Shown: piece after piece, positions 1-6,369 of the stretch
Numbering within the stretch: the stretch's first letter is position 1
Layout of the letters: the number at the start of each line of letters is the position of its first letter
Translations under genes and position numbers: made by a program
Notes under the pieces: model-generated
What the model was told of the DNA's origin: nothing
Databases searched by the model: none
What the model saw: only the letters and a program-made list of their open reading frames with translations
NCBI GenBank assembly: GCA_900554085.1
Contig: USGA01000008.1
Span: 1 to 12,164 of the forward strand
DNA length: 12,164 bases
Direction of reading: 5' to 3'
Source: an uncultured Clostridia bacterium
Lineage (GTDB): Bacteria; Bacillota; Clostridia; Christensenellales; CAG-917

Positions 1-1
1 C

Positions 2-964
2 GGCGTTCTGCTCCGCATAGGTATCCCCGTGCTGTCCGAGGGAGACCTCATAGTGCAGACCCTGCCCACCCTCGCGTGGTTCATCGCGATAGTCATCGTT
101 TTCAGTCTCATATTCACGTATTTCGCCACCGCGTACATTCTCCGACCCGTGGAGGAACTCGCGGAGCAATCACGCGTGCAGTCGGTGGTCTCCACCAAAT
201 ATTCGGAACTGGAACCGATAACCGAAATTCTCAACCGCAAAAACAACGAACTTTACGAGCAACTCGACGTCATCAAGCGCGAGCAGGCGCGCGTCGTCAA
301 CGTGCAGGAATCCAAAAACGAGTTCATTGCCAACATAACTCACGAGATGAACACCCCCCTCACCAGTATAAAGGGTTTTGCAGACCTGCTCGAAAGCGGC
401 GGACTGGACGAAAAAGGCAGAGCCAACGCAGTGCGGGTCATTCGCGAGCAGTCCGACAGACTGAGCGGTCTTATCGCCTGCATCATAAACTACAACGAAC
501 TGAACGACGACGAACTGCCCTCATACGAATGCAACGTCGGCGAAATCGCCCGCGGCGTGGCGGAATCGCTCCGCCCCGCAATAGAGTCCGGTTCGATTAC
601 TCTCAACCTCGACATCGACGACGACGTCACCGTGTCTTCGAGGCAGGAGCGGTTGACCGAAATCTTCGGCAATCTCATACGGAATGCGGCACGTTACAAC
701 AAGGAAAACGGCTCCGTTACAGTGCGCGTAAAAGGTGGGCGAGACCCCTACGCCGAGGTTGAAGACACGGGCATAGGCATTGCGGAGGAAAACCTCGACA
801 AAGTGTTCTCGCGTTTCTTCACCGTGGACAAGTCGCACAGCGGCAAACACGGCGGTTTCGGGCTCGGACTGGCGGTCGTCCGAAAACTGTGCGACCGCGC
901 GGGCTGGAGACTGACGGTAAAGAGCACCCTCGGCGAAGGCACCTGTTTCAAAATCGAATTCTGA
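2..964 (+). CDS. Sensor histidine kinase, C-terminal part (PhoR/WalK-like), truncated by the left window edge
   Basis: Membrane sensor kinase of a two-component system. The reading frame is open from base 2, so the sensor domain and true start lie outside the window; a GTG at 29 is only an internal candidate. Counting residue 1 at that GTG, a membrane helix spans about 13-35, followed by a short HAMP-like ILRPVEEL stretch and a helix. The H-box NITHEMNTPLTSIKGF carries the phospho-acceptor His105 (codon 341-343). The ATPase domain shows the N-box NLIRNAARYN, the G1 box DTGIGI, an F-box VFSRFF and the G2 box GFGLGL, so the catalytic core is complete. The protein ends at TGA 962-964, and a terminator 55 bp downstream makes this the last gene of its operon. 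The partner response regulator is presumably upstream, outside the window. The HAMP region is weak. The signal sensed cannot be told. Confidence 0.93.
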   Translation, partial: GVLLRIGIPVLSEGDLIVQTLPTLAWFIAIVIVFSLIFTYFATAYILRPVEELAEQSRVQSVVSTKYSELEPITEILNRKNNELYEQLDVIKREQARVVNVQESKNEFIANITHEMNTPLTSIKGFADLLESGGLDEKGRANAVRVIREQSDRLSGLIACIINYNELNDDELPSYECNVGEIARGVAESLRPAIESGSITLNLDIDDDVTVSSRQERLTEIFGNLIRNAARYNKENGSVTVRVKGGRDPYAEVEDTGIGIAEENLDKVFSRFFTVDKSHSGKHGGFGLGLAVVRKLCDRAGWRLTVKSTLGEGTCFKIEF

Positions 965-1018
965 TTGAAATATTTTCAACGACTTTGTATTTCGGGATTA
1001 CGGCAACACGCTTACGGA

Positions 1019-1044
1019 GCACCGCGCGAACGCGGTGCTTTTTT
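1019..1044 (+). terminator. Intrinsic terminator of the histidine kinase gene
   Basis: A perfect 8-bp stem GCACCGCG (1019-1026) / CGCGGTGC (1031-1038) with a CGAA loop is followed directly by six T (1039-1044). It lies 55 bp after the kinase stop codon and before the promoter of the next gene. Confidence 0.92.
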
Positions 1045-1096
1045 CACCTCGGACGTGCCGCGGGAGGATAAAATTTTGGTTTACTTTTTTACCGTC

Positions 1097-1125
1097 TTGA
1101 ACAATCGGGCGACGTATAGTATAAT
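1097..1125 (+). promoter_or_regulatory. Sigma-A-type promoter of the aldose epimerase gene
   Basis: The -35 box is TTGAAC (1097-1102), the spacer is 17 bp, and the -10 box is a perfect TATAAT (1120-1125). Transcription should start near 1132, giving a leader of about 30 nt that contains the Shine-Dalgarno AAGGAGGG (1151-1158). Confidence 0.85.
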
Positions 1126-1161
1126 TGATTACGTGCAAAGCAAGCACGATAAGGAGGGAGT

Positions 1162-2043
1162 ATGATTTACACCATATTCAACGAATTTCTCGAAGTCTCC
1201 GTATCCGACGTAGGCGCGGAACTTATGTCCATTCGCTCGAAAGCCGACGGCACGGAATTCCTGTGGCAAGGCGACCCCGCTTTCTGGGCGGGGCGCGCTT
1301 ACAACCTTTTCCCTATTTGCGGAAGACTGACCGACGGCAAATACATCTACCGCGGCAAAACCTACGAAATGAACCTGCACGGTTTCGTGCGGAAAAGCGT
1401 TCTCGACGCCACCGTGCTCGCCTGCGACAAAATAGATTTCGGCATCAAAGCCGACGACAGAACGAAGGCGATGTATCCTTTCGATTTCGAATACCACATC
1501 TGCTATACCCTCGTCGGCAAAACGGTGAAAATGGAAATTTCGGTCGTCAATCACTCCGACGTCACAATGCCTTTCGCCCTCGGCGGTCACCCGGGTTTCA
1601 ACGTGCCCCTCGGCGGCGACGGCACTTTCGACGACTGGTATCTCGAATTCACGCCCGAATGCAGGCCGCGCGCAATTTATATGTCGGACACCTGCTACAC
1701 CACCGAACGCACCGACGACTTCCCTCTTGTCGACGACAGAATTCTGCCCCTCAGGCACTCGCTGTTCGACCGCGACGCCGTCTTGCTCGAAAACGCGTCG
1801 GGAAAGATTTCGCTCCGCTCCGACAAGAGCAAACACAGCGTCACCGTGGAAGCCCCCGACGCTATGAAATACCTGTCGATATGGCACACCCCGAAGACGG
1901 AAGCCCCGTTCGTCGCAATCGAGCCTTGGACCAGCGTCCCCGCCTACGACGGAGTCGTCGACGACCTCTCCTCCAAGCGCGATATGTTCGAACTTTACCC
2001 CCTCGCGACCTACGAACTCATCTGGACGATTACGGTGGAATAA
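1162..2043 (+). CDS. Aldose 1-epimerase family protein (LacX/GalM-like mutarotase)
   Basis: Predicted cytoplasmic enzyme that interconverts alpha and beta anomers of an aldose; the exact sugar is unknown. The 293 residues match the length of the LacX-type subgroup rather than the longer (~340 aa) classical GalM. Residues expected in the active site are visible: Arg55 in FPICGRLTDG, His73 in LHGF, His143 in GGHPGF and Glu254 in IEPW, the likely general base. The fold is all beta, as shown by the alternating hydrophobic strands. The ATG at 1162 is supported by AAGGAGGG four bases upstream. The gene is a single transcription unit between its own promoter and a strong terminator, so context gives no pathway. 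LacX-like proteins often sit alone in genomes. Family assignment is firm; substrate is not. Confidence 0.93.
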   Translation: MIYTIFNEFLEVSVSDVGAELMSIRSKADGTEFLWQGDPAFWAGRAYNLFPICGRLTDGKYIYRGKTYEMNLHGFVRKSVLDATVLACDKIDFGIKADDRTKAMYPFDFEYHICYTLVGKTVKMEISVVNHSDVTMPFALGGHPGFNVPLGGDGTFDDWYLEFTPECRPRAIYMSDTCYTTERTDDFPLVDDRILPLRHSLFDRDAVLLENASGKISLRSDKSKHSVTVEAPDAMKYLSIWHTPKTEAPFVAIEPWTSVPAYDGVVDDLSSKRDMFELYPLATYELIWTITVE

Positions 2044-2081
2044 GAACCCGAAACACAATCTGTCCGAATGTACATATTGAG

Positions 2082-2114
2082 AAATCCTCTCCCGCACGGA
2101 GAGGATTTGTTTTT
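2082..2114 (+). terminator. Intrinsic terminator of the aldose epimerase gene
   Basis: A perfect 11-bp stem AAATCCTCTCC (2082-2092) / GGAGAGGATTT (2098-2108) with the loop CGCAC is followed by GTTTTT. It starts 39 bp after the epimerase stop codon. Confidence 0.92.
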
Positions 2115-2130
2115 GTGCGCAGATGTCGTT

Positions 2131-2343
2131 ATGCGCATATCGGCATTCGTGCAGCCGCGTCCGCCGCGCGGATTTTTTCCGTCGGACGGCTGCACGCCTG
2201 TTCATAAAAACAAAAGCGCATCTCGCGAAAGATGCGCATATTGCCACTTGACGCGACGTTTACGTCGGTTGAACATTCGTTTGTGCTCATATCATCATAC
2301 TGCCAACAGTCGGACGGCTGCACGTGCCGAGATATGCGAATAT
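2131..2343. repeat. Cluster of short direct and inverted repeats in the intergenic spacer
   Basis: No gene is seen between 2044 and 2350. GTCGGACGGCTGCACG occurs twice as a perfect 16-bp direct repeat (2181-2196 and 2309-2324), and its core CGGCTGCACG also occurs inverted as CGTGCAGCCG at 2148-2157. ATGCGCATAT occurs at 2131-2140 and 2232-2241, with an inverted one-mismatch copy at 2332-2341. The order of the two motifs at 2131-2163 is mirrored at 2309-2341, so the two ends form an imperfect inverted repeat about 33 bp long around a ~145-bp centre. This could be a small decayed repeat element or part of the 3' untranslated regions of the convergent flanking genes. No transposase is present. 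Confidence 0.6.
2206..2237 (-). terminator. Minus-strand intrinsic terminator of the two-helix membrane protein gene
   Basis: On the minus strand, GCGCATCT and AGATGCGC form a perfect 8-bp stem (2230-2237 with 2216-2223) around a 6-nt loop, followed by TTTTGTTTTT (2215-2206). It lies 113 bp after the stop codon of the minus-strand gene at 2351, a rather long 3' untranslated region. Confidence 0.75.
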
Positions 2344-2350
2344 GTGCATT

Positions 2351-2917
2351 TCAGTCTTTGACGTTGCCGTCGCCGTCGTCACGCGTGCGGTCGGTCTCGG
2401 CACCTTCACGTCCGTCGACCCCTTCGCTTTCCGACACGTACGGAGAGGCGTCCTCGGGAAGCCCTCCGCCCGTTGCGACACCCTCGGCAGGCGATTTCTC
2501 CGCCTCCCGACTGCCGCTTTCGGCGTCTCCGTCCTCGGCGGATTCCCCGTCGGGGAACGGCTCGTCGGACATAGCCTTGGCCTTGGCTTCCGCAACGATA
2601 GAAGCGATTTCGTCCTGGGTTATATTGCCGTCCGCGGCGCGTATGCGGTCCAGCATTTCCTTGATTGCGCGGTATTGCCTTTCCTGTTCGACGGTATACC
2701 GTGCGTCGGCTTCGGACTTCATTTTCTCGAACCTGTTCATCATCACGCAGGTGACGGCGAACATCGCGCAGATTATCACGCCCAGCGCGAATATGATTCC
2801 GCCCGTCGTCACGCTCTTGCCGCTCGCAAGATAATATATGCCCGCGCCCACCAGCGCAAGCCCCACCAACAGGCAGAACACTGCCACTATAAGATTGCCT
2901 TTTCTTCCGGATTTCAT
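2351..2917 (-). CDS. Two-helix membrane protein with acidic low-complexity tail, function unknown
   Basis: Not recognised as a named family. The 188 residues begin with a positively charged MKSGRKGN, then two membrane helices (about 9-30 and 39-60) separated by a short loop, so both ends probably lie on the same, cytoplasmic side. Residues 62-115 are a charged, helix-forming stretch that may form a coiled coil. From about residue 116 to the end the chain is rich in Glu, Asp, Gly and Ser and probably disordered. The ATG at 2917 is supported by AGAGAGG about 8 bases upstream and a consensus promoter 18 bp before the start codon. The gene is transcribed alone, away from the methyltransferase. 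Small helical-hairpin proteins of this kind are usually annotated as hypothetical; no role can be assigned. Confidence 0.82.
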   Translation of the reverse strand: MKSGRKGNLIVAVFCLLVGLALVGAGIYYLASGKSVTTGGIIFALGVIICAMFAVTCVMMNRFEKMKSEADARYTVEQERQYRAIKEMLDRIRAADGNITQDEIASIVAEAKAKAMSDEPFPDGESAEDGDAESGSREAEKSPAEGVATGGGLPEDASPYVSESEGVDGREGAETDRTRDDGDGNVKD

Positions 2918-2934
2918 AACAAAACCTCTCTACG

Positions 2935-2963
2935 ATTTTACTCGCGGCACACCGTCCTGTCAA
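2935..2963 (-). promoter_or_regulatory. Consensus promoter of the two-helix membrane protein gene
   Basis: Read on the minus strand: -35 TTGACA (2963-2958), 17-bp spacer, -10 TAAAAT (2940-2935). The predicted start near 2928 leaves a short leader with the AGAGAGG ribosome site. Confidence 0.82.
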
Positions 2964-2972
2964 CGCCGTCGA

Positions 2973-3002
2973 TTGACAGCCCCGAATAATTTGCGATAGA
3001 AT
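2973..3002 (+). promoter_or_regulatory. Promoter of the methyltransferase-dtd operon, predicted leaderless
   Basis: -35 TTGACA (2973-2978), 18-bp spacer, -10 TAGAAT (2997-3002). Six bases separate the -10 box from the ATG at 3009, so transcription should begin at or next to the start codon. No Shine-Dalgarno is present before that ATG. Its -35 box is an inverted partner of the minus-strand -35 box nine bases away. Confidence 0.75.
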
Positions 3003-3008
3003 GCCACT

Positions 3009-4172
3009 ATGAGTTTCTTCGACGGCAGATTTTATATCCAGGCGGCGGCCGCAAGCGGAACGGAAGCCGTGTTGAAGCGCGAAATTTCCGACCTCGGATA
3101 CACGCCGTCGGGCGCGGAATACGGCAGGATACGTTTCGAAGGCGATATGCGCGACGCGGCGCGCGCCAACGTTTTCCTGCGGACTGCGGGAAGAGTGCGC
3201 ATAGAACTCGCCCGTTTCCCCGTCCGCTCATTCGACGAACTTTACGACGGGGTGCGCGCCCTGCCGTGGACGGAAATATTGCCCCAATCCGCCGCGCTCA
3301 CCGTCACGGCAAGGAGTATTCACAGCGAACTTTTCTCGCTCTCGGACATACAACGAATAACCAAAAAAGCCGCCGCCGACAAACTTTGCGCGGCATACGG
3401 ACTGTCAAGGCTTCCGGAGGACGGCGTGACGTATTCCCTGGAAGCGGGTATAGCCGACGACGTTGCGACCCTCGCGCTCGACACTTCGGGAGAGGGACTG
3501 CACAAGCGCGGTTACCGCGTGATTGTGGGAGACGCCCCGATAAGAGAAACCCTCGCCGCCGCGATTATACTTATGTCGGTATGGCGAGGAGACCGTCCCT
3601 TCGCCGACCCTTTCTGCGGCTCGGGCACACTGCCCGTGGAAGCGGCAATGATTGCGACCAATACCGCACCGGGCGCAGCGCGTTCTTTCGCGTTTGAAAA
3701 ATTTGCACTCGCACCCGCGGTACTCTCCTCCGTCAGAGAGGAAGCGCGTTCTCTTGCCGACCTGTCGGCAAAGACGGATATAATCGCATCGGACATATCG
3801 CCCGCCGCCGTAAAAACGGCTCAGAAACACGCTTCGCGGGCGGGAATGGACAAATTCGTGCGGTTTTCCGTCGGTGACGTCAAAAACTTTTCCTCTTCCC
3901 TCTCCCACGGCGTGCTGTTTGCCAATCCCCCTTACGGAGAACGCCTTATGAAACCCCGCGAACTGGAAAGACTGTACCGCGATTTCGGACGCGCTTTCGC
4001 CGCCCTCGACGAATGGAGCGCGTACGTCATCACCTCTTTCTATGCGTTCGAAAAGTTCTTCGGCAGACGGGCGGACAAACGCAGGAAACTTTACAATTCC
4101 GAAATAGAATGTCAACTTTTCCGTTTCCTCGGCGCACCGCCGCCGCGCGGAAACGGCAGGGAGCCGATATGA
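3009..4172 (+). CDS. THUMP-domain class I rRNA methyltransferase (RlmL N-terminal-type/YpsC-like)
   Basis: Predicted to transfer methyl from S-adenosylmethionine to a guanine N2 of 23S rRNA, by analogy with the N-terminal methyltransferase half of E. coli RlmL (m2G2445) and with Bacillus YpsC. The 387-aa length is that of the single-domain form. Residues 1-155 form the N-terminal RNA-binding region with a THUMP domain, closed by the conserved HKRGYR (165-170). The Rossmann domain shows motif I DPFCGSGT (200-207), an acidic strand end ASDIS (260-264) and the catalytic NPPYGERL (306-313). KRRKLYN (357-363) is the usual C-terminal family signature. The ATG at 3009 aligns with the expected N-terminus although it lacks a ribosome site; see the promoter entry for the leaderless prediction. 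It overlaps dtd by four bases (ATGA), implying co-translation. Family call firm; target base inferred. Confidence 0.92.
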   Translation: MSFFDGRFYIQAAAASGTEAVLKREISDLGYTPSGAEYGRIRFEGDMRDAARANVFLRTAGRVRIELARFPVRSFDELYDGVRALPWTEILPQSAALTVTARSIHSELFSLSDIQRITKKAAADKLCAAYGLSRLPEDGVTYSLEAGIADDVATLALDTSGEGLHKRGYRVIVGDAPIRETLAAAIILMSVWRGDRPFADPFCGSGTLPVEAAMIATNTAPGAARSFAFEKFALAPAVLSSVREEARSLADLSAKTDIIASDISPAAVKTAQKHASRAGMDKFVRFSVGDVKNFSSSLSHGVLFANPPYGERLMKPRELERLYRDFGRAFAALDEWSAYVITSFYAFEKFFGRRADKRRKLYNSEIECQLFRFLGAPPPRGNGREPI

Positions 4173-4612
4173 GAGCAGTCATTCAACGCACTTTCGAGAC
4201 CGCCCTTTTCGTGGACGGCAAAGAGATAAGCCGCATACCGTCGGGACTTACCGTATTTCTCGCGGTGTGTCGCGGCGACACGGAAGAACAGGCGGATTAT
4301 TTCGCCCGCAAACTCTCCAACCTGCGCGTTTTCCGCGACGAAAACGGCAAGATGAACAAGAGCATACGGGACGCCGGCGGAGAAATCCTGCTCGTCAGCC
4401 AGTTTTCGCTTGCCGGAACGCTCGGCAAAGGCACCGGCAACCGCCCCGACTTCGGCCACGCCGAACTGCCCGACCGTGCCCGCGAACTTTACGAGAGGGT
4501 GCGGGACAAACTTCGTGCGGAGGGTCTCACCGTGAAAACGGGGGTTTTCGGCGCGCATATGTACATAGAACAGAAGCAGGACGGTCCCCTGAGTTTCGTG
4601 TTCGAATGTTGA
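4169..4612 (+). CDS. dtd: D-aminoacyl-tRNA deacylase
   Basis: Homodimeric cytoplasmic proofreading enzyme that hydrolyses D-amino acids (and glycine mischarged on tRNA-Ala) from tRNA. The 147 residues match the family length of about 145-150. It begins with the typical MRAVIQR, carries SQFSLAG (family SQFT) in the active-site loop, the NRPDF motif, and the GP of QDGP near the C-terminus, matching the Gly-cis-Pro element that gives chiral selectivity. The usual GADM before that element reads GAHM here, a modest change. The ATG at 4169 is chosen over earlier in-frame codons because the family starts at MRAV, because it overlaps the upstream stop (ATGA), and because AGGGAG lies 5 bases upstream. 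Its last codon and stop (TGT TGA) fall inside a small tandem duplication. It is the second gene of the operon with the rRNA methyltransferase. Confidence 0.95.
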   Translation: MRAVIQRTFETALFVDGKEISRIPSGLTVFLAVCRGDTEEQADYFARKLSNLRVFRDENGKMNKSIRDAGGEILLVSQFSLAGTLGKGTGNRPDFGHAELPDRARELYERVRDKLRAEGLTVKTGVFGAHMYIEQKQDGPLSFVFEC

Positions 4613-4642
4613 GCGGGCAACCTGATGTTGAGCGGGCAACCT
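4607..4642 (+). repeat. 17-bp tandem duplication across the dtd stop codon
   Basis: TGTTGAGCGGGCAACCT occurs at 4607-4623 and again at 4626-4642, a period of 19 bp. The first copy contains the last dtd codon and its TGA. Each copy can fold as GTTG/CAAC around AGCGGG. An ATG in the second copy (4625) opens a 44-codon frame to TAA 4757-4759 with no clear ribosome site and codon choice unlike its neighbours. I do not call it as a gene, and I see nothing else in 4643-4770. Confidence 0.85.
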
Positions 4643-4774
4643 AAAGCCGTCGAATCTCTTTCCTTTTTGCAGCCGTTCAGGCGCGCTTCCGAAAACAATC
4701 GGGGGCGGAAATTCCGAGACTTCGCGGCAAAGGCAAACGTGTTTCACATAGGCGAATAAATCTTCACATATTAC

Positions 4775-4801
4775 AAAAAGCCGCCTTTAAGACGGCTTTT
4801 T
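4775..4801. terminator. Bidirectional intrinsic terminator after dtd
   Basis: AAAAAGCCG (4775-4783) pairs with CGGCTTTTT (4793-4801); inside, one mismatch and two more pairs lead to a TTA loop. The T and A tracts make it usable on both strands. On the plus strand it would end the methyltransferase-dtd transcript. On the minus strand it lies below the fucosidase remnant and would end transcripts running out of the tcdA operon. Confidence 0.85.
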
Positions 4802-4909
4802 CAATATCTTAAATTCGCTTTGCGCCATTTTGTCTTTCGTCCGCAAACCCGCGCGGCGTTCGGAAGCGGTCGGGCACGACCGTGGCTCCGCCCGACTGCC
4901 GCCGCGTCT

Positions 4910-5092
4910 TCAGGCGTACAACGACACGCTTCTGAGCACAGGCACGCTGCGGGATTGCCTGATGACAATTCTCACCACGTCCGAAACGGGAGCGTCCTCG
5001 AACATAAGTATTCGGCGGTTGCCTATAACGGTGCTGTCGCCTATGAGTTTCCATTTTCCGTCGGAGCGCACCCACCGTAACCGCGACCGGAA
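4910..5092 (-). pseudogene. C-terminal remnant of a GH29 alpha-L-fucosidase
   Basis: A 60-codon minus-strand segment, bounded upstream by an in-frame TGA (5093-5095) and ending at TGA 4910-4912. Its translation contains SDGKWKLIGDSTVIGNRRIL, then a stretch ending VRIVIRQSRSVPVLRSVSLY. This order (DGKW, GTT/STVIG-x-RI, VR-x-I-x-x-S/AR-x-x-P, final LY) is how many GH29 alpha-L-fucosidases end; the identification is from memory of the family, not from a search. The sugar-cleaving catalytic domain (about 400 residues) is absent: a second stop (TAG 5108-5110) lies just upstream in the same frame, then the tcdA gene. No start codon with a ribosome site precedes the fragment. It is most simply a deletion relic of a sugar-utilisation gene. 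The rest of 4802-5202 holds no gene I recognise. Confidence 0.65.
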
Positions 5093-5121
5093 TCAACACG
5101 ATAAAAACTATAACTCCCCCG

Positions 5122-5139
5122 ACGTCGGTTCTCCGACGT
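5122..5139 (-). other. Hairpin downstream of tcdA, possible weak terminator
   Basis: ACGTCGG (5122-5128) and CCGACGT (5133-5139) form a perfect 7-bp stem with a 4-nt loop, 64 bp beyond the tcdA stop. On the minus strand the T-rich stretch TTATAGTTTTTATC starts only about 9 bases after the stem, so this is not a classical terminator. Confidence 0.35.
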
Positions 5140-5202
5140 AATCAACCCTGTATTTGACGTCGCCCCCGGCGACCGGCTCTCCTCTCAAACGCGCCGAGCG
5201 GC

Positions 5203-5883
5203 TCACACTCCCGCAATGTCGCGGATTATTCTGCCCGCTATAGTGAGCCCCGCTACCGCGGGTACGTATGACACGGAAGCGGGCGTTCTTTCCTCGGCGG
5301 ACGGGCGCGGTTCTTCCTCGGAGTAAAGCACGTTCACGCCCTTTATACCCCGCTTTCTGAGTTCCTTGCGCATAACCCGCGCCAACGGACACACCGATGT
5401 CTTTTCGATGTCGCAAATGACAAAATCGGTGTTTAATTTGTTTCCAGTGCCCATTGAACTTACGATTGCGACATTTGCCGCCTTTGCGCGGGATATCAGT
5501 TCCAACTTGGCGGAGACTGTATCCACGGCGTCCGCGACGTAATCGTAGTCGGCAAGGCACACCTCGTCGGCAGTCTCGGCGGAGTAACGCAAATCGTATG
5601 TTACGACGCGGCAATCGGGATTGACGGAAAGCACCCTTTGCTTTGCCGCTTCCGTCTTGCGTTTGCCCAAAGTTTCTCGGGTGGCGATAATCTGACGGTT
5701 GAGGTTGCTCTCCTCCACCGCGTCGCAATCCAGCAACCCGATAGTGCCCACTCCGGCTCGGGCGAGGGCTTCGACGATGTAACCGCCCACGCCGCCGAGT
5801 CCGCAAACGAGCACACGGGCGCGGCGGAGTTTCTCCACACCCTCGCTGCCTATGAGTGCTTCCGTCCTGTCGTAAAAAGCCAT
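5203..5883 (-). CDS. tcdA: tRNA threonylcarbamoyladenosine dehydratase (ThiF/E1-like, TcdA/CsdL/YgdL)
   Basis: ATP-dependent enzyme of the E1-like ThiF/MoeB superfamily, predicted to cyclise t6A at position 37 of ANN-decoding tRNAs to ct6A. The 226 residues are near the family length of about 230-270. Visible signatures are the nucleotide-binding GLGGVGG (28-34), the acidic D52xD54 at the end of the next strand, SNLNRQ (59-64) with the conserved Asn and Arg, the Asp of ADAVDT, and the family block KTSVCPLARVMRKELRKRG that separates this group from ThiF and MoeB. There is no CxxC zinc pair, as expected for TcdA. The ATG at 5883 follows the TAG of the upstream gene with no gap, and GGAGG about 7 bases upstream overlaps the end of that gene. 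The two genes are therefore a tightly coupled operon. Function by family; ct6A formation in this host is inferred. Confidence 0.93.
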   Translation of the reverse strand: MAFYDRTEALIGSEGVEKLRRARVLVCGLGGVGGYIVEALARAGVGTIGLLDCDAVEESNLNRQIIATRETLGKRKTEAAKQRVLSVNPDCRVVTYDLRYSAETADEVCLADYDYVADAVDTVSAKLELISRAKAANVAIVSSMGTGNKLNTDFVICDIEKTSVCPLARVMRKELRKRGIKGVNVLYSEEEPRPSAEERTPASVSYVPAVAGLTIAGRIIRDIAGV

Positions 5884-6363
5884 CTATTCCTCCGCGGTTT
5901 CCGAATTATTCCGCACCGCCGCTTCCTTTTCCAGAGTGGAAATCGACTTTTCTCCTGTCGCTCTTTCGCCCCACTTTTCCGCCCACTTTTCGGGGTAAAA
6001 ATCGAAGTAGGACGCTCCTGCGCGGCGCATTTTTTCAAAGCGGGGCGAATTGCACCACACGGCGGAAGGTATGCCTATGACGAACAGATACAGCGGTCCC
6101 AGCAACAGGGATTGCAGGGTGTGACCGTATTCGTGGACTGTTGCCGCGCGTTTCCATTCCTCTCCCCTGCCGCCGTTGACGAAAACGAACATACCGAGCG
6201 ACACCCCGCCGAATTTGCCGTCGTGCACCACGACGGTTGCTCCGTGATAGCAAAACTTCGGACAGCGCGCAAAACGGAGCAGCAACGCCAGACCCGCAAA
6301 GGTCTGCACGACGCCGTAGGTCCATTGCCAGAAAATATAAAAAATTTCCGCTATCCTTTTCAC
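5884..6363 (-). CDS. Small membrane protein with HEYGH putative zinc-peptidase motif
   Basis: With the GTG start at 6363 the product has 159 residues. A hydrophobic segment spans about 7-30, and HEYGH lies at 77-81, the HExxH zinc-binding and catalytic signature of metallopeptidases, with hydrophobic residues before it. Directly after comes a second hydrophobic segment (about 86-104, LLLGPLYLFVIGIPS). The tail (120-159) is hydrophilic, with Trp/Tyr/Phe-rich FDFYPEKWAEKWG, where an acidic residue could be the third zinc ligand. I recognise the HEYGHTxQS-LLLGPLYL pattern as a conserved hypothetical family but not a characterised function. An ATG at 6423 in the same frame would add 20 residues but lies upstream of the promoter, so it should not be on the mRNA. 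The gene leads the operon with tcdA. Protease activity is inference. Confidence 0.78.
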   Translation of the reverse strand: MKRIAEIFYIFWQWTYGVVQTFAGLALLLRFARCPKFCYHGATVVVHDGKFGGVSLGMFVFVNGGRGEEWKRAATVHEYGHTLQSLLLGPLYLFVIGIPSAVWCNSPRFEKMRRAGASYFDFYPEKWAEKWGERATGEKSISTLEKEAAVRNNSETAEE

Positions 6364-6369
6364 ACGGAA

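Noticed and set aside
1125..2247. Long open frames on both strands (about 360-370 codons) overlapping the aldose epimerase
   Set aside because: One is extremely Arg-rich and the other has no recognisable domain; the epimerase frame has promoter, ribosome site, catalytic residues and terminator.
4625..4759. 44-codon plus-strand frame after dtd (MLSGQPKAVES...)
   Set aside because: No good ribosome site, codon choice unlike neighbouring genes, no recognised family. Mentioned only in connection with the tandem duplication.
4809..5099. Minus-strand frame of about 96 codons with a TTG start and a short hydrophobic N-terminal stretch
   Set aside because: It overlaps the fucosidase-like frame, is Arg-rich after the first 15 residues and has no ribosome site; the GH29-like frame explains the region better.
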